This document shows positions 56,330-64,000 of a stretch of DNA of 64,000 nucleotides, in pieces. A model generated the notes under the pieces. The model was not told the DNA's origin and ran no database searches. It was given only the letters and a program-made list of their open reading frames with translations. This stretch comes from Komagataeibacter xylinus (GTDB lineage: Bacteria > Pseudomonadota > Alphaproteobacteria > Acetobacterales > Acetobacteraceae). Numbering within the stretch: position 1 is the first letter of the stretch; every line of letters begins with the position of its first letter. A program made the position numbers and the translations under genes. The stretch lies in assembly GCF_009834365.1 (NCBI RefSeq), contig NZ_CP041348.1:2145001-2209000 (forward strand). Direction: 5' to 3'.

Positions 56330-56962
56330 TCACCCCATGGGGGCGACGGGGCGCGTATCGGCATGGTTGAGCAGCCCGTGCAGCGGGCGGGTCAGGCGGG
56401 CGACATCAAGGCACGCGAGCAGCCATTTGTCATATTCCACAACCATGAGCCGGATTGTGCCGGGGTGCAGCGGGTAGCGCAGGGCAGGCGAACGGATGGG
56501 GTAGCCATACAGATGCACCTCCGGGATGGTGCGCGCGATCTCGAGCATGGCGCGGCGGATATGATAGCCCGCGGTCACCACGATCACGCTCTTCATGCCG
56601 TATTCATGCACCCATGTGGCGGTTTCATCCGCATTGCCCAGCGTGGAGGCGGCCCGGTGGCCCAGTGTCGTGTGGGTCCACAGCGCCAGGGGCACGGGAG
56701 GGGGCTGGTGGCGCAGGAAATCACCCAGCGTTGCATGCCGGTCCACGCCCGAAATCAGCAGCCGGTCGCCATAACCCTGCGCCAGTAACGCGAGCGACTG
56801 CTCGATCCGGCCCTGCCCGCCGGTCAGCGCCACGATGCCATCGGCATGCGGAGGCACGGCGGGCGGGCGGCGGGCATCGACGATGAACCAGCCCAGCCCG
56901 GCACTCCACGCCACAAGGCCCAGCAGGCACAGGCCCGCCAGCAGGCAGCGCAGGCGTGTCAT
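56330..56962 (-). CDS. YdcF/DUF218-family membrane-linked protein
   Basis: A 210-residue protein with an N-terminal membrane anchor (CLLAGLCLLGLVAWSAGL) and a DUF218 domain: VALTGGQGRIEQSL, LLISGVDRHA, ETATWVHEYG, VVTAGYHIRRA. The family includes ElyC/SanA-type envelope factors of unsettled chemistry. The start overlaps the ftsX stop by four bases, so it is coupled to cell-division genes. Confidence 0.86.
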   Translation of the reverse strand: MTRLRCLLAGLCLLGLVAWSAGLGWFIVDARRPPAVPPHADGIVALTGGQGRIEQSLALLAQGYGDRLLISGVDRHATLGDFLRHQPPPVPLALWTHTTLGHRAASTLGNADETATWVHEYGMKSVIVVTAGYHIRRAMLEIARTIPEVHLYGYPIRSPALRYPLHPGTIRLMVVEYDKWLLACLDVARLTRPLHGLLNHADTRPVAPMG

Positions 56963-57903
56963 GGCAGGCGGCGCAGCCAGGCCCGCACGGTCAGCTGCGT
57001 GGTGGCCCAGCCGGTCAGCCCGGCAGCGGGCGGCAGGATTACGAGCATCCACAGCAGGGCCGGGGGCAGCAGGCCGGTCCAGGCCTGCACGTCGTGCCAG
57101 TCGGGTGCGGTGGCGGGGGCATCGCCCATGGCGGTAAAGGGGGCGGCAAGGTGCGACAGCGCCAGCAGCATGGGCAGCGCCAGCACGCTGCCCCACACGC
57201 CGCCCCACAGCGCCAGCAGCCCCACGCGCGTGGCGAAACGGCCCGAGATGTAGCTGTCGGTCGCCCCCAGCGCATGGATCAGCCCGATGGCCTGCCGCCG
57301 CGTGAGCAGACCCGCCCGCGTCGCGGCCATGACCACGCATACCGCTACTGTCATCACCACCAGCACCGCCAGCCCGGCGCAGGCCTGCAGGCTGCCCGCA
57401 AGGGCCGCCAGCCGGTCGCTCCAAATGCTGTCATGCTCCATCAGTAGGCCCGGCGCCTGCGCCTGCAGCCGGGGCAGAAGGCTGGCTGCCACGTCCTGCC
57501 CCGGCGCGGTGTGCAGTTCGATCACGGCGGGCAGCGGCAGGCTGGGGTCGCCGGTCTGCTCGATCCACGGGGCGAGTAGCGCGCGCAGTTCGGCATCACT
57601 CAGGCGATGGGTGTCGGTAATGCCGGGGGTAGCAGCCAGGATGGCCAGCACCGCATCGATGCGGGTTGGGGGCATCTGGCCCATGGCGGCGGTAGCCGTG
57701 GCGGGATCGGTGGGTCCGGGCACCTGCACCGTGGTCACCGCACCCGCCCCGTGCGTCCAGCGTTGCGAGAGGCTGTGCGCTGCAATGCCGCCCGCGAGCG
57801 CGAGGGCTGCAAGAAAAGCCATGCTGCCCACAAGGAACGGCAGGAACCGCCCCGGCAGTGCCTGCCGCAGGGCCAGACCGTCATGATAGCGCTGGCGGGC
57901 CAT
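56959..57903 (-). CDS. ftsX: Cell-division protein FtsX-like permease
   Basis: 314 residues with the FtsX layout: a cytoplasmic start, one helix near 24-44, a periplasmic domain, then three helices with the conserved cytoplasmic loop TRRQAIGLIHALGATDSYI. With FtsE it forms the ABC-like complex that switches on periplasmic wall hydrolases via EnvC-type activators. Sequence divergence is high, as usual for this family. Coupled to ftsE as TGATG. Confidence 0.9.
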   Translation of the reverse strand: MARQRYHDGLALRQALPGRFLPFLVGSMAFLAALALAGGIAAHSLSQRWTHGAGAVTTVQVPGPTDPATATAAMGQMPPTRIDAVLAILAATPGITDTHRLSDAELRALLAPWIEQTGDPSLPLPAVIELHTAPGQDVAASLLPRLQAQAPGLLMEHDSIWSDRLAALAGSLQACAGLAVLVVMTVAVCVVMAATRAGLLTRRQAIGLIHALGATDSYISGRFATRVGLLALWGGVWGSVLALPMLLALSHLAAPFTAMGDAPATAPDWHDVQAWTGLLPPALLWMLVILPPAAGLTGWATTQLTVRAWLRRLP

Positions 57904-58574
57904 CAGCCGTGATCCCGCACGAGATGACCGTGGACCAGCTCGATGGTCGGGGCGGGGTATTTCGCCACGATGGCATCGTTATGGGTCGCGACCACGATGG
58001 TGGTGCCCAGTTCGGCCAGGCGGTGGAACATGCGCATCAGGCGGCCGGCCTGGCGTTCGTCAAGGGCATTGGTCGGCTCATCGGCCACCAGCAGGGCCGG
58101 GCGGTAGATCACGGCGCGCGCAATGGCCACGCGCTGCTGCTCGCCACCCGAAAGCTGCGGCGGCAGGGCATCGAGCCGGTGCTCAAGCCCCACCCATTTC
58201 ATGATGGCGTGTACTTCATGCGCAATCTCGGCCTCGGCGCGGTGCTGCAGGCGCAGCGGCAGGGCCACGTTGTCGAACACGCTCATGTCAGGCAGCAGGC
58301 CGAAATCCTGCTTCACAGCCCCGATGCGCCGCCGCAGCCGGGCAAGCCCCGCGCGCCGCGTCTGCATGACCGGCACGCCCAGAATCTCGACCATGCCCGA
58401 ACTGGCCTGCACCTCAAGCGACAGGATGGACAGCAGCGACGACTTGCCAGCCCCCGATGGCCCCAGCAGCCAGCGGAATTCGCCCTGCGCCACATCAAGG
58501 CTGACATGCGACAGCGCGGCAACACCGGTCTGGCTGCCACCATAGGCGTAGCTGACATCATGCAGGCGGAACAT
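57903..58574 (-). CDS. ftsE: Cell-division ATP-binding protein FtsE
   Basis: A 223-residue ABC ATPase: Walker A GPSGAGKSS at 38-46, signature LSGGEQQR at 141-148, Walker B LLVADEPTNALD at 161-172. The lead MFRLHDVSYAYGG is the typical FtsE start. It works with FtsX at the division site. The EnvC-like activator it may control is encoded at 7237-8604 in this same window. Confidence 0.93.
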   Translation of the reverse strand: MFRLHDVSYAYGGSQTGVAALSHVSLDVAQGEFRWLLGPSGAGKSSLLSILSLEVQASSGMVEILGVPVMQTRRAGLARLRRRIGAVKQDFGLLPDMSVFDNVALPLRLQHRAEAEIAHEVHAIMKWVGLEHRLDALPPQLSGGEQQRVAIARAVIYRPALLVADEPTNALDERQAGRLMRMFHRLAELGTTIVVATHNDAIVAKYPAPTIELVHGHLVRDHG

Positions 58575-58597
58575 AGGGGCGGGTCCGTCCGTTTTGG

Positions 58598-59005
58598 TTA
58601 CATGGTGCGCGCGGCGATGGTGGAGAGCGTGGCGCACAGGGCTGCCAGCGCCATGAGCATCAGCCCGTCAAACACCAGCGAGGACGGCGTAAGGAAATGC
58701 GACCCCACCTCAAGATGGTCAGGAATGGAGTGGGCCACATGAGCGATCATGTCGCGGGCCTGCGGGTCGCTGCCCGCCGCTCCGTTGATGATGCCGATCA
58801 CATGCGGCAGCGCGCTCCAGCCAATACCCAGCACCAGTACCAGCGGCGCCACCAGTTCGGAAACCTGCTGCACGAGATAGAACGCGAAATAGAACACCGC
58901 CCACACGCCAACCCGCACGATGCGCGACCCGTTCAGCCTGCCGGAGGGGGCGGAATCAGGTGGCAGCGTGCGGTCCTGGGAATGGTTGGAAAAGGAACTG
59001 TCCAT
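58598..59005 (-). CDS. Small membrane protein, function unknown
   Basis: About 135 residues with a polar start (MDSSFSNHSQ), two or three membrane helices (VWAVFYFAFYLVQQVSELVAPLVLVLGIGW, split round residues 38-65, and FDGLMLMALAALCATLST). No family recognised. It sits just upstream of ftsE on the same strand. CCGGAG ten bases before the ATG supports the start at 59005. Confidence 0.65.
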   Translation of the reverse strand: MDSSFSNHSQDRTLPPDSAPSGRLNGSRIVRVGVWAVFYFAFYLVQQVSELVAPLVLVLGIGWSALPHVIGIINGAAGSDPQARDMIAHVAHSIPDHLEVGSHFLTPSSLVFDGLMLMALAALCATLSTIAARTM

Positions 59006-59138
59006 CAAATCAAGACTCCGGCAAGGGGCGGCTTCCCCGGATTGTAGGAAATGCATTCCTGCCCGAGGTAGCGATGGCTTGTATTAAATGCAAACTTCTG
59101 CCTTGTGCATATGGCAAACAGCGAAGGTCGCCGGAGCA

Positions 59139-59732
59139 ATGGATCACGCCAGCCCACAGCAGGCCGCGTCATGCGGGCAGCCCCGCCCTGAAGCCCCGCC
59201 GGTCATGATCTTTCGGGTAGGGGAGCGGCAGTACGGCCTGCCGGCAGGGCTGGTGGTGCGCGAGTGTATGCCCGTGCCCGCCCTGCGCGCGCCCATGGTC
59301 ATGGTGCCGCATGTTTCGGGCTGGTTCCGGCTCGGGGGGACCATGGTGGCGGTGCTTGACCTGGGGGTGCTACTTGGCGTGCGTGCCCATGCCGTGCGCG
59401 CACCGGTCGAACTGCTCTATCGCCCGCTGCTTTTGTGCAACCAGCCCGGCGGCGGCTGTGTCGCGCTGCTCGTCGATGCGGCCCTTGATGTCATTCACCC
59501 GCAAAAGGGCATGCCCGCCATGGTTGACGCAAGGACCCGGGAAGCCGAGGGTGCGGGGCAGGAACTTGAACTGGGGGATGGCAGCATTGCCTACATGTTG
59601 CGCATGACCGACATCCTGGATGATGATGAACGCATGCGGCTTGACAGCCTGCTCGAGCGCACCCGCGCGCGCGCGGCCCTGTGGGCGCAGACGGGCCCCG
59701 CTGCCACCCCCACGGCGGATGGCGCGCCGTGA
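59139..59732 (+). CDS. CheW-like coupling protein (WspB-like)
   Basis: A 197-residue CheW-domain protein that links receptors to a CheA kinase. The domain has FRVGERQYGLPAGLVVRECMPVP, then VSGWFRLGGTMVAVLDLGVLLGV. The protein carries an extra C-terminal stretch. First gene of a chemosensory operon; its stop overlaps the next start as GTGA. Confidence 0.88.
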   Translation: MDHASPQQAASCGQPRPEAPPVMIFRVGERQYGLPAGLVVRECMPVPALRAPMVMVPHVSGWFRLGGTMVAVLDLGVLLGVRAHAVRAPVELLYRPLLLCNQPGGGCVALLVDAALDVIHPQKGMPAMVDARTREAEGAGQELELGDGSIAYMLRMTDILDDDERMRLDSLLERTRARAALWAQTGPAATPTADGAP

Positions 59733-61111
59733 GCGGGTCGGCCGCCTTTCCGCCAGCGGGGTTGCGCAGGCTGCTCAATGCCGTGACCCGGCGCACCGGC
59801 CTGCATTATTATGTCGACAAGGCCGACCTGCTTGAAGAAGTGGTGGGCGCGCGCATGCGCCTGCATGGCTGCCACACCTGCCATGACTACCTGGCCCTGC
59901 TGGCCGACGGCGCGCGCGGCGATGCGGAATGGCGCGAACTGGAATCGGTCATCACCATCGGGGAGACCTTCTTCTTCCGCTATGCCGAGCAGTTCGCGGC
60001 CCTTGAGCGCACCATCCTGCCCCGGCTGATCCGCCAGGCGGAGGCCACGCGCCATCTGCGCATCTGGAGCGTGGGCTGCGCCAACGGGGCCGAGCCCTAT
60101 TCCATCGCCATCCTGCTGACACGCCTGCTTGATGAGGCGGGCCAGAAACTGGCGGACTGGCGCATCGACATCCTGGGCACCGACATCAGCACCCGCGCCC
60201 TAGATCAGGCGCGTGAGGCCGCGTTCAGCGCGTGGAGCCTGCGTGATATCGCGCCCACGCAGCGCGCGGAATGGTTTACCCCGGTCAGCGCGCGCCTCTG
60301 GCGGCTGCATGAGGGGTACCGGCGCATGGTCACCTTCCGCTACAGCAACATTCTTGACCTGCTGCGCCCTGATGGCGGCCCCGCCGGTCCGTTTGACCTC
60401 ATCCTGTGCCGCAACGTGCTGATCTATTTCGCGCAGGCGCAGGCGGTGGGACTGGTCCACGCCATGGCGCGGCGCCTCGTGCCCGAGGGCTGGCTGCTGC
60501 TGGGGCATTCGGAGCCGGTTTCCGATTTCAGGCCCTTTCTCGAGACCGTGCGCCTGCCTGGCACGCTGGCCTTCCGCGCGCCCTCCGCAGCGGGTGCGCA
60601 GGCTGCGCTTGCAGCAGTAAAGCCGCTGCCCGCACGCCGCGCGCAGCGTGCCGCAGCACCCGTGCCGTTGCCCGACAGCACGCCCGTAGCCAGCGCGATC
60701 CGCCGCGTGGCCGATGGCGGGCAGGTGGCGCGCGCCATGCAGATGTGCCGCGACCATCTGGCCCGGCATCCGGTTGACGTGCGCATCCATTTCCTGTTCG
60801 CCGTGCTGGCATGGGGCCACGGGAACCTGCTGCAGGCCGAGGAATCGTTCCGCCGGGTCATTTACCTGTGCCGCGACCATGTCATGGCGCGCTGCTATCT
60901 CGCCCGGCTGCTTGAAGATGCGGGCGGCCATGCACAGGCAGCCCGCATCCGCGCGCAGATGACCGAACTCGCCAGCCGCTGCCCGCCCGATGCTCCCCTG
61001 CCTGATGGCGATGGCCTGACCGCGGGCGGCCTGCTGCGGCTGGTGCGCCAGCTTGATGAGCCGTCCGGTGCCGCCTCAGCCGTGGCAGGCACCCAGCAGG
61101 TGCCTTCCTGA
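59729..61111 (+). CDS. CheR methyltransferase with C-terminal helical repeats (WspC-like)
   Basis: A 460-residue receptor methyltransferase. The SAM site is GCANGAEPYSIAIL (GxxxGxEPY-type), followed by FDLILCRNVLIYF and the beta-subdomain. A C-terminal helical region (VRIHFLFAVLAWGHGNLLQAEESFRRVIYL) looks like tetratricopeptide repeats, as in WspC rather than flagellar CheR. GTG start coupled to the CheW gene. Confidence 0.9.
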   Translation: MSGSAAFPPAGLRRLLNAVTRRTGLHYYVDKADLLEEVVGARMRLHGCHTCHDYLALLADGARGDAEWRELESVITIGETFFFRYAEQFAALERTILPRLIRQAEATRHLRIWSVGCANGAEPYSIAILLTRLLDEAGQKLADWRIDILGTDISTRALDQAREAAFSAWSLRDIAPTQRAEWFTPVSARLWRLHEGYRRMVTFRYSNILDLLRPDGGPAGPFDLILCRNVLIYFAQAQAVGLVHAMARRLVPEGWLLLGHSEPVSDFRPFLETVRLPGTLAFRAPSAAGAQAALAAVKPLPARRAQRAAAPVPLPDSTPVASAIRRVADGGQVARAMQMCRDHLARHPVDVRIHFLFAVLAWGHGNLLQAEESFRRVIYLCRDHVMARCYLARLLEDAGGHAQAARIRAQMTELASRCPPDAPLPDGDGLTAGGLLRLVRQLDEPSGAASAVAGTQQVPS

Positions 61112-61662
61112 TGGCGCGTTTTTTCGGCCCTCCGCCTGCCGTTCCCCCCCTTGCGGGGCGCGAGGCCTTTGCGCAGCGCGTGCTGGCTGACCGCGCGCGC
61201 ATCATGGCCGCCCGCGCCGACACCGAAGGCCCCCGCGCGCCCGCGCGCCCGCTGGTTCTGCTCGATCTTGCAGGCCAGTGCTGCGGGGTGGACCTGCATG
61301 CCGTGCTGCGCGTGACCGACCCGGTCTGGAGCGACATGCCGCGCAGGCCCGACTGCCCGCCCGGCGTGCGCGGCGTGCATGGCTATCAGGGTGATCTGTA
61401 TACCGTGTTCGACCTGTCGGTGCTGCTGGGCGGCACTGCGCTGGCGCAGCCCGGTGTCATGCTGCTGCTGCGCTCGGTCTCGAGCATTCCGCTCGGGCGC
61501 ATCGCCCTGCTGGCCAGTGGGGCGGGCGGCACGGTGGACATTACCGCAACGCCTGCCCCGCTTACGCCTTCGGGTTTTCCGCAGGCCAGGCTGGCCGATG
61601 GGCGCAGCATGACGGTCATTGATCCCGCGCGCCTGTTTTCTTCCCGTTATGTCGGAGTGTGA
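61111..61662 (+). CDS. Second CheW-like coupling protein (WspD-like)
   Basis: 183 residues with a CheW domain (LVLLDLAGQCCGVDLHAVLRVTDP ... GVHGYQGDLYTVFDLSVLLGG). A basic, proline-rich lead of about 45 residues precedes it. Coupled to cheR as TGATG. Two CheW proteins flanking a CheR is the Wsp arrangement. Confidence 0.87.
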   Translation: MARFFGPPPAVPPLAGREAFAQRVLADRARIMAARADTEGPRAPARPLVLLDLAGQCCGVDLHAVLRVTDPVWSDMPRRPDCPPGVRGVHGYQGDLYTVFDLSVLLGGTALAQPGVMLLLRSVSSIPLGRIALLASGAGGTVDITATPAPLTPSGFPQARLADGRSMTVIDPARLFSSRYVGV

Positions 61663-61668
61663 AGTCCC

Positions 61669-63351
61669 GTGACTATCGCCAATCGCCTGCTGTTCGGTTT
61701 CATGGTCGGTGTCCTGCTCATGGTTTCGCTGGGCATCTATGCGCTGGGGCAGATCCGCGAGGTGCGCGACGAGATGACCATCATCGTCACGCGCGACCTG
61801 TCGGTCTATCGTGAACTGACCCATATCCGCGCCAATGAGAACGACCTCGTCGCCCGCAGGCTCGCCATTCTGGCGCATTACTACGCCCATGATTTCGAGA
61901 CCGCTCCCGCCGTGCTCGAAGATGCCATTGCCAGTTGGGATGAAAAGGCCCGCGAGGCCGACAGCCTGCTTGCGGGCGTGCTGTCGCGCGCCGAGGAAGG
62001 CGGGCGGCTTGCGCGCAGCAACGACCAGCGCGAGATGTTCAATACCGTAGCCAGCCAGTTGCGTGACATTTCCAGCCAGTTCCAGATGGATACGCGCGGT
62101 GCCGGGCTTCTGTTCCAGGCCATTCGCGCGGGCAATGACCCCAGCGTGCGCGAACAGGCCTCGCGCATAGACAGCCGCGAGCAGTCGATCGACCTGCTCG
62201 TGGGCCGCGCCGCCTCGCTGCTCGACCATGGGGTGCAGGTGGCCGAAACCCAGGGTGCCGCATCGTATGACTACAGCCGCCGCTCGCTGGCCATTGGCAT
62301 GGTGGTGGCCGTGGTGGTGGCGCTGATCGTGACCTTCTGGACGCGGCGCTCGATCATGGAGCCGATCTCGTCCATCATGCACGTGATGGAGCGGGTGGGG
62401 CAGGGCGACCTTGCCACCCGCGCCAAGGTGGGCGGCATGGGCGAGGAACGCGATGAAGTTGCCCGCCTTGCAGCAGGGCTGAACCGCATGATCGACGGCC
62501 TGCGCGAGATCGCCCGCCAGAGCGGCGAGGTGACGCAGAATCTCGATGCCGCCGTGGCCGAGATCCGCGCCTCCACCCAGCAGCAGGCCGCAAGCGTTGA
62601 AGAGCAGTTTGCCGCCGTGCAGGAAACGGCGGCCACGGTGGACGAGATCACCCATTCCGGTGCCCAGATCAGTAAGCGCGCGCGTGAGGTGATTTCATCA
62701 GCGGAGGTGATCGTGCACAGCTCGGCCAGCGGGCTTGAAGCGGTGGAGGAAACCGCGCGCGCCATGGCCCACACCCATGATGGCGCCGAGGCCGTGGCCT
62801 CGAACATCGTGGCCCTGTCCGAGCGCACGGAGGCGATCAGCGAGATCATCGCCTCGGTCAATGACCTGTCGGAGCGTTCGCACCTGCTGGCACTCAATGC
62901 CGCCATCGAGGCGGCGGCGGCAGGCGAGCATGGCCGCTCGTTCGCCGTGGTGGCCGCCGAGATGAAGATCCTCGCCGACCAGTCGCGCGATGCCACCCAG
63001 AACGTGCGCGCCATACTGGGTGACATCCAGCGCGGCATCAACACGTCGGTCATGCTGACGGAGGAGGCGGTCAAGCGCGTCTCGGCGGGCAAGGAGCGCA
63101 CCGATATCGCCTACCGCACCATCGAGCGCATGACCGGCGGCATCGAGGAAGGGGTGCATGCCTTCCAGCAGATCGTGGCCTCGACCAACCAGCAGCAGAT
63201 CGGCATCGAGCAGGTCATGACCGCGCTGCAGAGCATCCGCCAGGCCAGCCAGCAGACATCAGGCGGCACGCGCAACCTTGAGGTCTCGGCCAGCAACCTT
63301 GGCAAGCTGTCCAAGCAGCTGCTCACCATTTCCGCGCGTTACCGGACCTGA
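61669..63351 (+). CDS. Methyl-accepting chemotaxis-type receptor (WspA-like)
   Basis: A 560-residue receptor: helix 1 at about 6-27, a periplasmic helical domain of about 175 residues, helix 2 at about 205-225, a HAMP domain (about 226-280), and a cytoplasmic signalling hairpin whose tip is SERSHLLALNAAIEAAAAGEHG followed by FAVVAAEMKILADQSRDAT. The GTG start is six bases after the cheW stop. The stimulus is unknown. The receptor lies ahead of cheA. Confidence 0.92.
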   Translation: MTIANRLLFGFMVGVLLMVSLGIYALGQIREVRDEMTIIVTRDLSVYRELTHIRANENDLVARRLAILAHYYAHDFETAPAVLEDAIASWDEKAREADSLLAGVLSRAEEGGRLARSNDQREMFNTVASQLRDISSQFQMDTRGAGLLFQAIRAGNDPSVREQASRIDSREQSIDLLVGRAASLLDHGVQVAETQGAASYDYSRRSLAIGMVVAVVVALIVTFWTRRSIMEPISSIMHVMERVGQGDLATRAKVGGMGEERDEVARLAAGLNRMIDGLREIARQSGEVTQNLDAAVAEIRASTQQQAASVEEQFAAVQETAATVDEITHSGAQISKRAREVISSAEVIVHSSASGLEAVEETARAMAHTHDGAEAVASNIVALSERTEAISEIIASVNDLSERSHLLALNAAIEAAAAGEHGRSFAVVAAEMKILADQSRDATQNVRAILGDIQRGINTSVMLTEEAVKRVSAGKERTDIAYRTIERMTGGIEEGVHAFQQIVASTNQQQIGIEQVMTALQSIRQASQQTSGGTRNLEVSASNLGKLSKQLLTISARYRT

Positions 63352-63361
63352 CGGCCGGCCC

Positions 63362-64000
63362 GTGGATAACCTGAGGGATGAATTGCTGGCGGTGTTCGAT
63401 GCCGAATACCGCGACCATCTGCGCTCCATCCGCGCCATCGTGGCCGCCGGCTGCCCTGATGCGCAGGGCCTTGCGGAAATCTTCCGCCGCGTCCATTCGC
63501 TCAAGGGTGCGGCGCGCGCGGTTGAACTGCCGGTGGTCGAGGGCGTGGCCCATGCGCTGGAGAACCGCCTTTCCGCATTGCTCTCGGCCCGTGCGCTGCC
63601 CGATGGGGCCGATCTCGCCGCCATTACCGATACGCTTGACGAGATCGACCTGCTCATGACCGCAACGCCCCCGGATGCGCCCGCCGCACCCGATGAAGGG
63701 GCGGCGCAGGTGGAAAATCCGGCCTATGTGCAGGTGCCCGTGGCCCGGCTCGATGCGCTGGCCGCAGCCGTGCATGACCTCATGGCGGTCGCCGACCGGC
63801 ATGAGCGGCTATGGGCGCAGGTGATGGACCTGCTTGGCGATGCGCGGGCCGTCATGCACGCGCCCGAGCGCATGCGCGCCGACCCGGTGGCCGAGTTCGC
63901 GCGCATGACGCGCAGGCTGATGGGGGTGGGGCGCGAGCGCGAACTCATGGCGGGCCAGATCGACCGCGCCCTGCTGCGACTGGGCGAGGAAGTGCATGCC
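63362..64000 (+). CDS. CheA-type histidine kinase, N-terminal part (runs off the window)
   Basis: The first 213 residues of a CheA-like kinase. An HPt domain with the phosphorylation histidine H45 in FRRVHSLKGAARAVEL starts the protein, and the later LMAVADRHERLW part resembles the region before the dimerisation helices. The GTG start follows the receptor by ten bases. The kinase core, CheW-like domain and any receiver domain (as in WspE) lie beyond base 64000. Confidence 0.85.
   Translation, partial: MDNLRDELLAVFDAEYRDHLRSIRAIVAAGCPDAQGLAEIFRRVHSLKGAARAVELPVVEGVAHALENRLSALLSARALPDGADLAAITDTLDEIDLLMTATPPDAPAAPDEGAAQVENPAYVQVPVARLDALAAAVHDLMAVADRHERLWAQVMDLLGDARAVMHAPERMRADPVAEFARMTRRLMGVGRERELMAGQIDRALLRLGEEVHA

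Overview
The window reads as a chromosomal segment of a high-GC alphaproteobacterium, most likely an acetic acid bacterium (Acetobacteraceae, Komagataeibacter/Gluconacetobacter type). This is judged from gene order and protein style, from an IS5-family remnant of the type common in that group, and from a recurring AT-rich intergenic element built round GTTTTTGGTGAAGCTTTTTTC that sits behind many genes. No database search was possible, so the genus is an inference. No tRNA, rRNA or CRISPR array was seen.

Layout. 1-4440: the end of an ABC exporter, then an EmrAB-type drug efflux pair behind a palindromic operator. 4551-10157: a NUDIX hydrolase facing a minus-strand block gpmI-envC-ctpA-rppH (glycolysis plus envelope and cell-division peptidases). 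10250-12535: msrB, upp and an IS630 element that has landed in a copy of the intergenic repeat. 12561-19043: minus-strand carA-carB-greA-ilvA, with a DNA-binding-like domain in frame ahead of CarA. 19197-23670: the macromolecular-synthesis genes yqeY-dnaG-rpoD. 23747-26519: a GNAT protein, an unknown gene and rpsF-rpsR-rplI with a strong terminator. 26561-34784: cfa, then the minus-strand outer-membrane block lptF-lptG-lptD-surA-rsmA. 34885-41819: an FAD-linked dehydrogenase, a coiled-coil membrane protein, a Sua5-type enzyme, cysQ, pepA, holC and an aldo/keto reductase.

41928-48973 is the accessory highlight. A broken IS5-family element is followed by a tightly overlapped six-gene operon resembling the membrane and hydrogenase arms of hydrogenase-4 (HyfB, C, E, F, G, I). 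The 'large subunit' has lost both cysteine pairs that hold the NiFe site, while the small subunit keeps four cysteines for an iron-sulfur cluster. It looks like a complex-I-like machine without a hydrogenase centre and with no obvious electron-input subunit nearby. Its function is unknown.

49032-59005 holds phospholipid synthesis (pssA, psd, plsC), gloB with a methyltransferase, a PhaR-type regulator, a divergent MocR-type regulator/FMN-oxidase pair, and ftsE-ftsX with a YdcF-type protein. 59139-64000 is a chemosensory operon (CheW, CheR, CheW, receptor, start of CheA) whose composition resembles the Wsp pathway, which controls c-di-GMP, rather than a flagellar chemotaxis set. The last gene runs off the window.
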